Of a stretch of 64,000 bases of DNA, positions 34,191 to 42,687 are shown piece after piece. A model generated the notes under the pieces. That model was not told the DNA's origin, did not search any database, and worked only from the letters and a program-made list of their open reading frames with translations. Position 1 is the stretch's first letter. Each line of letters begins with the position of its first letter. Source of the stretch: Roseateles sp. YR242 (lineage in GTDB: Bacteria; Pseudomonadota; Gammaproteobacteria; Burkholderiales; Burkholderiaceae_C). The DNA lies in the NCBI RefSeq assembly GCF_900109745.1, contig NZ_FOAV01000016.1:58094-122093 (forward strand), in the 5' to 3' direction. A program made the translations under genes and the position numbers.

Positions 34191-35255
34191 TCAGCGCAGC
34201 TTGGGGTCGAGCGCATCGCGCAGCGCATCGGTGAACAGCGAGAAGGCGGTCACAAAGATCGCCATGAACACCGTCACCACCACCAGCTGCCACCAGTAGC
34301 CCAGGATCAGTTCATTCTGGGCTTCCGACAGCATCGTGCCCCAGGAGACCTGGTCCACGCTCACGCCCAGGCCCAGGTAGGAAAGGATGACCTCGCTCTT
34401 GATGAAGGACACCACGTGTGCCGAGAGCTGCACCAGTGCCACGTGCGAGACGTTGGGCAGGATGTGCTTGAACATGCGCGAGGTCTTGCTGGCGCCGATG
34501 GCCTCGGCCGACCGCACATATTCACGCACCGAGTGCTTGATGAACTCGGCACGTACCAGGCGGTAGATGCCGGTCCAGCCGGCCAGCCCCAAGATCATCA
34601 CCACCGGCATCACGCCGCGGCCGAACACCACCGCAAAGGCGAAGATCAGCAGGATGTTGGGCATGGCGGTGAAGACGTTGTAGACCCACTCCAGGAAGTC
34701 GCCCACCTTGCCGCCGTAGAAGCCGGAGAGGGCGCCCAGCACCGTGCCGATCAAGGTGGCCACCACGGCGGCCAGCAGGCCGACCATGATGGAAATCTCG
34801 GCACCCTTGATGGCCTTGGCCAGCACGTCGCGGCCCAGGCGGTCCGCGCCGAAGGGCAGCGTCTGTGCGCGCGGCGTCTCGTCGGTCTTGTACTGTTTGG
34901 CGCGTTCGGTCCATTCACCGTACTTCGGTGCCAGCGGATCGATGTCGCTCAGGTCCACATTGGGGCCCTTGGGCACCTCGATGGCGCTCGCGCTTTCCGC
35001 CGCGCCCGGGCCCATGAAGCTGGGCGGTGCATTCGGCACGCCGGTCTCTTTCTGCCAGCCGCTGGCCACCAGGCCCAGCGCCGCAGAAAGCACCAGCAGC
35101 AGCGAGAGTGCCACCACCGCCAGGGCCGTCATGCCCACCTTGTCCGCCCGAAGGCGGCACCAGGACGCGGCCCACACCCCCCGGGACTTCTGTGCCGCAG
35201 GGGCTGCGGCCCCGCTGGCTGTCATCACACTGCTCATGCCGCTGTCTCCGCTCAC
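34191..35255 (-). CDS. yejE: peptide ABC transporter permease, YejE-like
   Basis: Product of 354 residues. One N-terminal membrane segment, a periplasmic loop of about 90 residues, then a typical five-helix DppC-type permease domain. FGADRLGRDVLAKAIKGAEI is the family-defining start of the domain and EAIGASKTSRMFKHILPN is the EAA loop that contacts the ATPase. Its start overlaps the yejB stop by ATGA (35252-35255), and its stop is 20 bp upstream of yejF. Confidence 0.93.
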   Translation of the reverse strand: MSGDSGMSSVMTASGAAAPAAQKSRGVWAASWCRLRADKVGMTALAVVALSLLLVLSAALGLVASGWQKETGVPNAPPSFMGPGAAESASAIEVPKGPNVDLSDIDPLAPKYGEWTERAKQYKTDETPRAQTLPFGADRLGRDVLAKAIKGAEISIMVGLLAAVVATLIGTVLGALSGFYGGKVGDFLEWVYNVFTAMPNILLIFAFAVVFGRGVMPVVMILGLAGWTGIYRLVRAEFIKHSVREYVRSAEAIGASKTSRMFKHILPNVSHVALVQLSAHVVSFIKSEVILSYLGLGVSVDQVSWGTMLSEAQNELILGYWWQLVVVTVFMAIFVTAFSLFTDALRDALDPKLR

Positions 35256-36190
35256 TTCAACACCACACGGGGATCGACCAGCTTGTAGAGCAGGTCGGTC
35301 ACCAGGTTCACCACCATGGTGATGGCCGCGATGTAGATCGCGAAGGCCTGGATCACCGGGAAGTCGCTGCGGTTGACCGCGAGCAGGATCTCCCGGCCCA
35401 GGCCGGGAATGGAGAAGAACACCTCCAGCAGGAAGGAGCCCACGAACAGGCTGGGCAGGGCCACCGAGATGTTGGTGAGGATGGGGATCAGCGCGTTGCG
35501 CAACACATGCTTGAGCAGGATGGTGCGTTCCGTCAGGCCCTTGGCGCGCGCGGTGCGCACGTATTCATGGCCGATCTCGTCCAGGAAGAAGGTGCGGTAC
35601 AGCCGCGTGTAGGGGGACAGCGCCACCGCCACCGCCACGAACACCGGCAGTGGCGCGTAGGTGGTGAGGTTGGTCCAGAGGCTGTCGCTCCAGCCCTGCA
35701 CCGGGAACCAGCCCAGCTGGAAGGCGAAGACGTACTGGAACACGATCACATAGACCAGCAGCGAGATCGACACGGCGATGGTGGTGCCCATCATCACCAT
35801 GCGGTCGACCGCGCGGCCACGCAGGTAGGCCACGATCAAGGCGAAGGGCACCGGCAGCAACACCTCCAGCAGCAGGATGGGCACCATCACCGTCAGCGTG
35901 GCGGGCAGGCGCGTGGCAAACAGATGCGCCACGGACTCGTTGGTGGCCCAGCTCTTGCCCCAGTCGAAGGTCACGATCTGCTTCAGGAAGATCAGCAGCT
36001 GTTCCCACACTGGCTTGTTGAGGCCGAGCTGGTCGCGGATGGCCTGGATCTGGTCGGCGCTGGCGTTCAGGCCGCCCAGCACTTCTGCGGGGTCGCCGCC
36101 AAACCATTTGAAGAGGAAGAACACCAGCAGCACGACACCCAGCAAGGTGGGAATCATTTGCCACAGGCGCCTGAGCAAGTAAGCCGCCAT
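35252..36190 (-). CDS. yejB: peptide ABC transporter permease, YejB-like
   Basis: Product of 312 residues with about six membrane segments; begins YLLRRLWQMIPTLLGVVLLV, the usual DppB-type first helix. YVRTARAKGLTERTILLKHV is the EAA motif facing the ATPase. ATG 36190 fits the family N-terminus; longer reading to 36286 adds unsupported sequence. It is the first gene of the transporter operon, transcribed away from the solute-binding-protein genes across a 351-bp shared upstream region. Confidence 0.92.
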   Translation of the reverse strand: MAAYLLRRLWQMIPTLLGVVLLVFFLFKWFGGDPAEVLGGLNASADQIQAIRDQLGLNKPVWEQLLIFLKQIVTFDWGKSWATNESVAHLFATRLPATLTVMVPILLLEVLLPVPFALIVAYLRGRAVDRMVMMGTTIAVSISLLVYVIVFQYVFAFQLGWFPVQGWSDSLWTNLTTYAPLPVFVAVAVALSPYTRLYRTFFLDEIGHEYVRTARAKGLTERTILLKHVLRNALIPILTNISVALPSLFVGSFLLEVFFSIPGLGREILLAVNRSDFPVIQAFAIYIAAITMVVNLVTDLLYKLVDPRVVLK

Positions 36191-36541
36191 CGCTGGGGGA
36201 CTCCATTCAAGCGTCGCCATGTTGACGACAAAAAAAGCAAAACCCTGGACGCTTGTGACGGCCAGGGCCTTCAGCAACCTCCGCAAATCACGCGCGAGTC
36301 TAAGTCAGCACATGCAAGACCCGTACCGGCATTTGCCCTCAATGAATCGCTAACGCATCGGAGAAAGCTGATGGCTGACTGCGGTTGTTTCTGCGGGATG
36401 GTCGCCATGCGCCCAGTGTGGGCCGACGGGCCGGCGGTGAGGGTTGCCGGCATGGTCAAGCGAGGGGCCCCCACCTAGACTGCGCGTTTTATCGCGCACG
36501 GCCATGAGCCTCGCGCGCCCCGTTTTGAGGATGGTTTCCTG
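36191..36541. promoter_or_regulatory. divergent promoter region between yejBEF and solute-binding genes
   Basis: The 351 bp separates two divergent units that should work together, so it probably carries both promoters. No gene is visible. A GCGCG-TTTTAT-CGCGC hairpin lies at about 36482-36497 near the start of the binding-protein side. I could not identify a clear sigma-70 promoter or operator. Confidence 0.5.
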
Positions 36542-38464
36542 ATGCGACGCATGACGGCCTCGACCCGAGGCCTGGCCACGGCCCTGGTATTCGGTTTTTC
36601 TTCCTGGTTTGCGCAGGCCGCTGCAGCATCCACGCCGGCCTCCGCGCCCGATGGGGCCACGCGTGCGCCCAGCAGCGCATCCGCGACGGCGGCAGACACC
36701 TCCCAGCGCGCCGGCACCGACAGCCAGGCGCCGGAGAAGGTCCTGCGATTCGCCATGCGCAACGCCGAGACTGGCTTCGACCCGGCCTACGTCACCGATC
36801 TGTACTCGCGCAACGTGCTGGCCAACATCTTCGATGCACCGCTGCGCTACAGCTATCTGGCCCGGCCCTACCAGCTCGAGCCCGCCGTCACCGACGGCAT
36901 GCCCGAGGTGCTGGACAACGCCACCCGCTTTGTCTTCCGCATCAAGCCCGGCATCTACTTCGCGGACGACGAGGTCTTCAAAGGTCACAAGCGTGAATTG
37001 ACCGGTGCCGACCTCATCTACACGCTCAAGCGCCACTACGACCCGACGGTCAAGAGCGGCCACCTGTACCGGTTGGAAGGTGCTGGCATCCTCGGCATGA
37101 ACGAGGTGCGCACGGAAGCGCTCAAGGGCAACAAGCCCTTTGACTACGACCGCGCCGTGGAGGGCCTGCGGCTGGTGGACCGCTACACGGTCGAAATCCG
37201 CGTGCGCCACAGCGACCCTCGTTTCATCTATCACTTCGCGGATCCGATGCTGGCCCTGGTGGCCCGCGAGGTGGTGGAGGCGTATGCGGGCCATGTCGGG
37301 GAACATCCGGTTGGCACCAATGCCTGGGTGCTGTCGCAATGGCGCCGCTCCTCGCTGATGGTGCTGACGCGCAACCCCAACTTCCGCGAGGTCTACTACC
37401 ACGAGCCGGTGCCGGAGAACCGCCCGGACCTGGCAGCCGACGTGAAGCGCCTGCAAGGCCGGCGTCTGCCGATGGTCGACCGGGTCGAGGTCTCCATCAT
37501 CGAGGAGAGCCAGCCGCGCTGGCTCTCCTACCTCCGCAAGGAATTCGACCTGCTCGACGACCTGCCCAACGAGTTCGCGCCCGTGGCCATGCCGCAGAAC
37601 AAGCTGGCGCCCAACCTGGTCAAGCTCGGCCAGCGCGCGGTGCGTTATGACCGTGCGGACGTGACCATGAGCTACTTCAACATGGAAGACCCTGTGGTGG
37701 GCGGCTACACGGCGGACAAGATTGCGCTGCGCCGCGCGATTGGGCTGGCCATCAATGTCGACGAGCAGATCCGCCTGCCACGGCGCGGCCAGGCCATTCC
37801 CGCGCAGGGCATCATTTCTCCGGGCGTGACCGGCTACGAGAAGCAGCTCAAGTCCGAGATGGGCGATTTCGACCGTGCCCGCGCCAAGGCCTTGCTGGAC
37901 CTCTACGGCTATGTGGACAAGGACGGCGACGGCTGGCGCGACCTGCCCGATGGCAGCCCGCTGGTCATCGAATACGCCACCGAACCCGACGCCCAAAAAC
38001 GCCAGTTTGCCGAGCTGTGGCAGAAGAACATGACCGCCATCGGCGTTCGCATCCGTTTCAAGATCGGCAAGTGGCCGGAGAACCTCAAGGCCGCCAACGC
38101 CGGGCGCCTGCAGATGTGGGGCCTGAGCTGGAGTGCGGACATTCCGGACGGCGAGAACTTCCTCGGCCTGGCCTACGGCCCGAGCAAGGGTCAGTCCAAC
38201 AAGTCCCGCTTCGACCTGCCTGAATACAACCGGCTCTTCGAGCTGCAGCATTCGATGCCCGACGGCCCCGAGCGCCTCGCGGTGATGAAGAAGATGCAGC
38301 GGATGGCGGTGGCCTACATGCCGTTCAAGGCGGAAACCCACCGCGTGTTCACCGACATCACGCAGCCCTGGGTGATCGGCTACGACAAGAATCTCTATCA
38401 ACGCGATTTCTGGGCCTATGTCGATATCGATACGGATGTGCTGCGACGAGCGTCATCGCGCTGA
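36542..38464 (+). CDS. family-5 extracellular solute-binding protein, first of three paralogues
   Basis: Product of 640 residues with a signal peptide (LATALVFGFSSWFAQAAAAS) and a low-complexity Ala/Ser/Thr stretch before the mature fold. The SBP family-5 (peptide-binding) core starts KVLRFAMRNAETGFDPAYV and includes FVFRIKPGIYFADD and RRAIGLAINVDEQIRL. A calcium-loop-like motif DKDGDGWRDLPDG sits near residue 460. It probably delivers peptides to the YejBEF-like importer encoded divergently; E. coli yejA also accompanies yejBEF. The next two genes encode proteins of the same design, so this is a tandem triplication with sequence divergence. Confidence 0.9.
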   Translation: MRRMTASTRGLATALVFGFSSWFAQAAAASTPASAPDGATRAPSSASATAADTSQRAGTDSQAPEKVLRFAMRNAETGFDPAYVTDLYSRNVLANIFDAPLRYSYLARPYQLEPAVTDGMPEVLDNATRFVFRIKPGIYFADDEVFKGHKRELTGADLIYTLKRHYDPTVKSGHLYRLEGAGILGMNEVRTEALKGNKPFDYDRAVEGLRLVDRYTVEIRVRHSDPRFIYHFADPMLALVAREVVEAYAGHVGEHPVGTNAWVLSQWRRSSLMVLTRNPNFREVYYHEPVPENRPDLAADVKRLQGRRLPMVDRVEVSIIEESQPRWLSYLRKEFDLLDDLPNEFAPVAMPQNKLAPNLVKLGQRAVRYDRADVTMSYFNMEDPVVGGYTADKIALRRAIGLAINVDEQIRLPRRGQAIPAQGIISPGVTGYEKQLKSEMGDFDRARAKALLDLYGYVDKDGDGWRDLPDGSPLVIEYATEPDAQKRQFAELWQKNMTAIGVRIRFKIGKWPENLKAANAGRLQMWGLSWSADIPDGENFLGLAYGPSKGQSNKSRFDLPEYNRLFELQHSMPDGPERLAVMKKMQRMAVAYMPFKAETHRVFTDITQPWVIGYDKNLYQRDFWAYVDIDTDVLRRASSR

Positions 38465-38480
38465 GGGTCGGCTGCGGTTG

Positions 38481-40448
38481 ATGCCGTCATGGGTCCGACA
38501 GCGGGGGCAACGGCCCCAGCGGCCGCAGCGGCCGCAGCCGCTGCGTGCATTGGCCACCTCGGCCGCCTCGATCGCGTTGCCCCTGTTGACCGCGCTGGCC
38601 ATCGGCCTGGCCGCCCCGCCGGCCCGGGCCCAGGGCACCGGCCCTGATGGCTCGCCCCCCAAGGTGCTGCGCTTCGCCTTGCGGGTGGCCGAAACCGGCT
38701 TTGATCCAGCCAGGGTCAGCGACCTGTATTCCCGCATGATCACGCCCCACATCTTCGAGGGGCTCTATACCTACGACCAACTGGCCCGCCCCGCGCGTAT
38801 GAAGCCGCTGACGGCGGCCGCCCTGCCCGAGGTCAGCGATGACTACCGGACCTGGACGGTGCGTCTGCGCCCGGGCATCTTCTTCGCCGACGACCCGGCC
38901 TTCCAGGGCCGGCCGCGTGAGCTGGTAGCGCAGGACTATGTCTACGCCATCAAGCGTTTTGCCGACCCGGCCGTGGTCTCGCCCAGTTGGAGCGAGATCG
39001 AGGAACTCGGCCTGCTGGGGCTGGCGGAGTACCGCACGGAAGTGCGCAAACGCGGCGTTCCCTTCGACTATGACCATCCCATCGAAGGCCTGCGCGCGCT
39101 GGACCGCTACACGCTGCAGTTCCGGGTGAAGGAAACCCGCCCGCGCCTGATGGAGACCTTTGCGCAGAGCGACCTGTACGGCGCCGTGGCGCGTGAGGTG
39201 ATCGACGCCTATCCCGGCCAGTCGGCCGCCCACCCGGTGGGCACCGGGCCCTTCGTGCTCACCCAGTGGCGACGCAGTTCGCGCATGGTGCTGGAGCGCA
39301 ACCCCCAGTACCGGCCACGTTTCTATGACCAGGAGGTCCAACCCGCGCCTGAGGATGCCGATGGGCAGGCCCTGGTGGCCCGCCTGAAGGGACGCCGCCT
39401 GCCCATGATCGACCGCGTGGAGATCAGCGTCATCGAGGAAACCCAGCCGCGCTGGCTCTCCTTCCTCAACGGGGAGTTCAACTTCATCGAGCGCGTGCCG
39501 GAGGACTTCATCACCCAGGCCATGCCCAACGGCAAGCTCGCCCCCAACCTGGCCAAGCAGGGCATGAAGGCCTATCGCGTCACCGCGACGGACGTGATGT
39601 TCACCGTGTTCAACATGGAAGATCCGGTGGTCGGCGGCTACACGCCGGACAAGGTGGCCCTGCGCCGTGCGATCGGCCTGGCGCTGGATGTGAACCGCGA
39701 ACTCAGCGTGGCCCGGCGGGGGCAGGGTTATGTGGCGCAGTCGCTCTACATGCCCAACACCACCGGCTTTGATCCGGCGTTCAAGAGCGAGAACGGCGAC
39801 TTCGACCCCGCCCGCGCCAAGGCCCTGCTGGACCTCTACGGTTATGTGGACAAGGACGGCGATGGCTGGCGCGACCAGCCTGACGGCCGTCCTCTGGTGC
39901 TGGAGAGCCTCACCACGCCGGAGGCCTTCCAACGGCAGATCGACGAGATCTATCAGAAGAACCTGGCGGCCATCGGCCTGCGCATCAACTTCAAGACGGG
40001 CAAATGGCCCGAGAACCTCAAGGCCATGCGCGCGGGGCGCTTCTCGATCTGGTCATTGGCCACCTCCGGCTCCAAGCCCGACGGCCAAGACTCGCTGGGC
40101 CGGCTCTATTCCGGCCAGATCAACGGGCAGAACTACGCACGTTTCACCCTGCCCGCGCTGGACAAGCTCTACCAGCAGGTCAGCCATCTGCCCGACGGGC
40201 CGGAGCGGGCGGCGGTGTTCCTGGAGACCAAGCGCATCTCCGCCGCCTACATGCCCTACAAGTACCGGCTGCACCGCTACATCACGGACATCGCCCGACC
40301 CGAGATCATCGGCTATCGTCGGTCGCCGTTCTGGCTCAACTGGTGGGAGTATGTGGACATTGCGGCGGATGGAGCTTCCCCATCCGCCACCCCACCCGCC
40401 GGGGCCAGCCCGGCATCTGTCGCGTCTTCATCGGCCCTGTCCCGCTAG
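38481..40448 (+). CDS. family-5 extracellular solute-binding protein, second of three paralogues
   Basis: Product of 655 residues. Start ATG 38481 is 16 bp after the previous stop; an Arg/Gln/Pro repeat (RPQ)3 encoded by 9-bp repeats precedes the signal-peptide core LPLLTALAIGLAAPPARA. The mature protein repeats the family plan: KVLRFALRVAETGFDPARVS, WTVRLRPGIFFADD and FNMEDPVVGGYTPDKVALRR, again with DKDGDGWRDQPDG. It shares with its two neighbours long identical blocks, so it is a clear paralogue. Different binding pockets (the regions between these blocks) suggest separate ligands. Confidence 0.9.
   Translation: MPSWVRQRGQRPQRPQRPQPLRALATSAASIALPLLTALAIGLAAPPARAQGTGPDGSPPKVLRFALRVAETGFDPARVSDLYSRMITPHIFEGLYTYDQLARPARMKPLTAAALPEVSDDYRTWTVRLRPGIFFADDPAFQGRPRELVAQDYVYAIKRFADPAVVSPSWSEIEELGLLGLAEYRTEVRKRGVPFDYDHPIEGLRALDRYTLQFRVKETRPRLMETFAQSDLYGAVAREVIDAYPGQSAAHPVGTGPFVLTQWRRSSRMVLERNPQYRPRFYDQEVQPAPEDADGQALVARLKGRRLPMIDRVEISVIEETQPRWLSFLNGEFNFIERVPEDFITQAMPNGKLAPNLAKQGMKAYRVTATDVMFTVFNMEDPVVGGYTPDKVALRRAIGLALDVNRELSVARRGQGYVAQSLYMPNTTGFDPAFKSENGDFDPARAKALLDLYGYVDKDGDGWRDQPDGRPLVLESLTTPEAFQRQIDEIYQKNLAAIGLRINFKTGKWPENLKAMRAGRFSIWSLATSGSKPDGQDSLGRLYSGQINGQNYARFTLPALDKLYQQVSHLPDGPERAAVFLETKRISAAYMPYKYRLHRYITDIARPEIIGYRRSPFWLNWWEYVDIAADGASPSATPPAGASPASVASSSALSR
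38508..38534. repeat. 9-bp tandem repeat in second solute-binding gene
   Basis: Three units (CAACGGCCC then two exact CAGCGGCCG) encode (QRP)3 just ahead of the signal-peptide core. Confidence 0.8.
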
Positions 40449-40462
40449 CACCCTTGCCCACC

Positions 40463-42514
40463 ATGCTCCTGCGCTTGCCTGTTTCTTCTGTCGACGCCTC
40501 GCGATCAGCGCTACAGCGATGCTGGCGGCGGGCGGTTGAAGGCGCAGTCAGCCAGGGTCCCGCAGGCTTAAAGCCGCCCGAGCCGCCCGAGCCGCCCGAG
40601 CCGGCGAGCAACCGTGCGCTGGGCGCCCGGGTGATGGCGGTCGTGGTGGGCGTGGCATGTGCCGCGGGCTTGATGGGTGCGGCGAGCTTGTCGGCCGCCA
40701 CACCTGCGGCCCCTGTCGCCGCCACCTCCGCCACCTCCGCCGCAGCGTCGGCGCCTGCTGCTGACGCTGCCGCTGCCGGTGCCCCCCGCGAGAAGGTGCT
40801 GCGGTATGCCTTCCTGGTGGCGGAAAGCACCTTCGACCCTGCGCAGATCAGCGATCTCTATTCGCGCACGGTCACGGCCCATATTTTCGAGTCGCTCTAC
40901 AACTACGACTACCTCGCCCGGCCCTACAAGCTCAAGGCCAACACGGCGGCGCAGATGCCCGAGTCCACGGACAACTACCGCACCTGGACCATCCGCCTGC
41001 GCCCCGGCATCTACTTCTCGGACGATCCGGCCTTCAAGGGCCAGCGCCGTGAACTCACGGCGGAAGATTACGTCTACAGCCTCAAGCGCTTCTTCGACCC
41101 CGCCGTGAAGGCGCCGCTGTACTCGAGCTTCCGCCAGGAAGGCATCAGAGGTCTGCAGGCGCTGCGCGACGAGGCGATCAAGACCAGGAAGCCCTTCAAC
41201 TACGACAAGCCCGTGGAAGGGGTGAAGGCGCTGGATCGCTACACGCTGCAGTTCAACCTGGAGCAGCCCCGCCCACGCTTCATCTACAACCTGGCCGGCG
41301 GCGACACCTACGGCGCCGTCGCGCGCGAAGTGGTGCAGGCCTATGGCGGCAGCATCGGCGAGCATCCGGTGGGCACCGGCCCGTTCAAGCTGGAGCAGTG
41401 GCGGCGCAGCTCCTTCATCCGTCTGGTGCGCAACCCGGCCTTCCGGGACGTCCGGTATGAGGTGGAACCCAATGCCGACGATGCCGAAGGCCAGGCCCTG
41501 CGGGCGCGTTTCCAGGGTCGCCGGCTGCCGCTGGTGGATGCGGTGGAGATCAGCATCATCGCAGAGAGCCAGCCGCGCTGGCTCTCCTACCTGAACCGCG
41601 AGTTCGACCTCATCTACACGCTGCCCGAGGAGTATGCGGACGTGGCGCTGCCGCACGGCAAGCTCGCGCCCAACCTCGAAAAGCGAGGCATGCATCTGCA
41701 TCGGGTGCTGGCGAGCGACCGTTACTTCTACTACTTCAACATGGAAGATCCGGTGGTGGGGGGCTACACACCGGACAAGGTGGCCCTGCGCCGCGCGATT
41801 GGCCTGGCGACCGATGTGAGTGCCGAGATCGCCATCGCGCGCCACCAGCAGGCCGTACCGGCGCAGTCGGTGGTGGCGCCCCTGACGTGGGGCTTTGACG
41901 AGCATTTCAAGTCCGAGAACGGCGACACCGACCTCGCGCGCGCCAAGGCGCTGCTAGACCTCTACGGTTATGTCGACAAGGACGGCGACGGTTGGCGCGA
42001 CATGCCGGACGGCAGCCCGCTGGTGGTGGAGGTGGCCTCGACGCCGGATTCACGTTCCAAGCCCTATGACGAGCTCTGGAAGCGCGACATGGACCGGCTG
42101 GGCGTCAAGCTGCGCATCCGCATGGCGCAATGGCCGGAGAACCTCAAGGCGGCGCGAGCAGGGCAACTGCAGATCTGGCAACTGGGCTTCAACAACACCA
42201 CGCCGGATGCGCAACTGGGTCTGGAGCTGGTGTATGGCCCGGCTTCGGGCGGGCAGAACCTGGGCCGTTTCAAGCTGGACCGGTTCGACGAGATCTACCG
42301 CCAGATGCTGGTGCTGCCCGATGGCCCCGAGCGCCTGGCCTTGCTGCGCGAGGCCCAGCGCCTGTTGACCGCCTACATGCCGCAAAAGATCCGCGTGCAC
42401 CGCATGGTGACGGACATCAGCCAGCCCTGGGTGATCGGGTACCGGCGTCCCTTCTTCAATCAGTTGTTCTGGCAGTACGTCGATATCGACACGGCATTGC
42501 AGCCCAGGTTCTGA
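40463..42514 (+). CDS. family-5 extracellular solute-binding protein, third of three paralogues
   Basis: Product of 683 residues. ATG 40463 lies 15 bp after the previous stop; ATG 40634 (MAVVVGVACAAGLMGAASLS) would be an alternative start at the signal peptide itself, leaving a shorter leader. The N-terminal extension includes a PPEPPEPPEP stretch from a 9-bp repeat. The mature part repeats the same plan (KVLRYAFLVAESTFDPAQIS; WTIRLRPGIYFSDD; FNMEDPVVGGYTPDKVALRR; DKDGDGWRDMPDG). Its stop is followed by 173 bp before the sensor-kinase gene. Confidence 0.9.
   Translation: MLLRLPVSSVDASRSALQRCWRRAVEGAVSQGPAGLKPPEPPEPPEPASNRALGARVMAVVVGVACAAGLMGAASLSAATPAAPVAATSATSAAASAPAADAAAAGAPREKVLRYAFLVAESTFDPAQISDLYSRTVTAHIFESLYNYDYLARPYKLKANTAAQMPESTDNYRTWTIRLRPGIYFSDDPAFKGQRRELTAEDYVYSLKRFFDPAVKAPLYSSFRQEGIRGLQALRDEAIKTRKPFNYDKPVEGVKALDRYTLQFNLEQPRPRFIYNLAGGDTYGAVAREVVQAYGGSIGEHPVGTGPFKLEQWRRSSFIRLVRNPAFRDVRYEVEPNADDAEGQALRARFQGRRLPLVDAVEISIIAESQPRWLSYLNREFDLIYTLPEEYADVALPHGKLAPNLEKRGMHLHRVLASDRYFYYFNMEDPVVGGYTPDKVALRRAIGLATDVSAEIAIARHQQAVPAQSVVAPLTWGFDEHFKSENGDTDLARAKALLDLYGYVDKDGDGWRDMPDGSPLVVEVASTPDSRSKPYDELWKRDMDRLGVKLRIRMAQWPENLKAARAGQLQIWQLGFNNTTPDAQLGLELVYGPASGGQNLGRFKLDRFDEIYRQMLVLPDGPERLALLREAQRLLTAYMPQKIRVHRMVTDISQPWVIGYRRPFFNQLFWQYVDIDTALQPRF
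40574..40600. repeat. 9-bp tandem repeat in third solute-binding gene
   Basis: Three exact copies of CCGCCCGAG encode PPEPPEPPE in the leader of the third binding protein. Confidence 0.9.
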
Positions 42515-42687
42515 TGGGCCCACGCCAGGCGTGCCCGGCAAGGCCCATGGGCAGGCAGGGCTACACTGCCCGCCATGCCCATCCCCCCTTCATTCCGTCG
42601 GCCCCTGTGCAGGCCGTTGGCCCCGGATTGCCGTTCTCAGCGCGTTGACGTGAAGCCCCCGATGGCCCGGCGTGGCGGCATGGCGTG

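Noticed and set aside
31634..34234. An 866-residue plus-strand open frame including PYAPYAP repeats.
   Set aside because: It is antisense to tetR and yejF, and its repeat part is the translation of the 9-bp array. There is no start signal or family feature.
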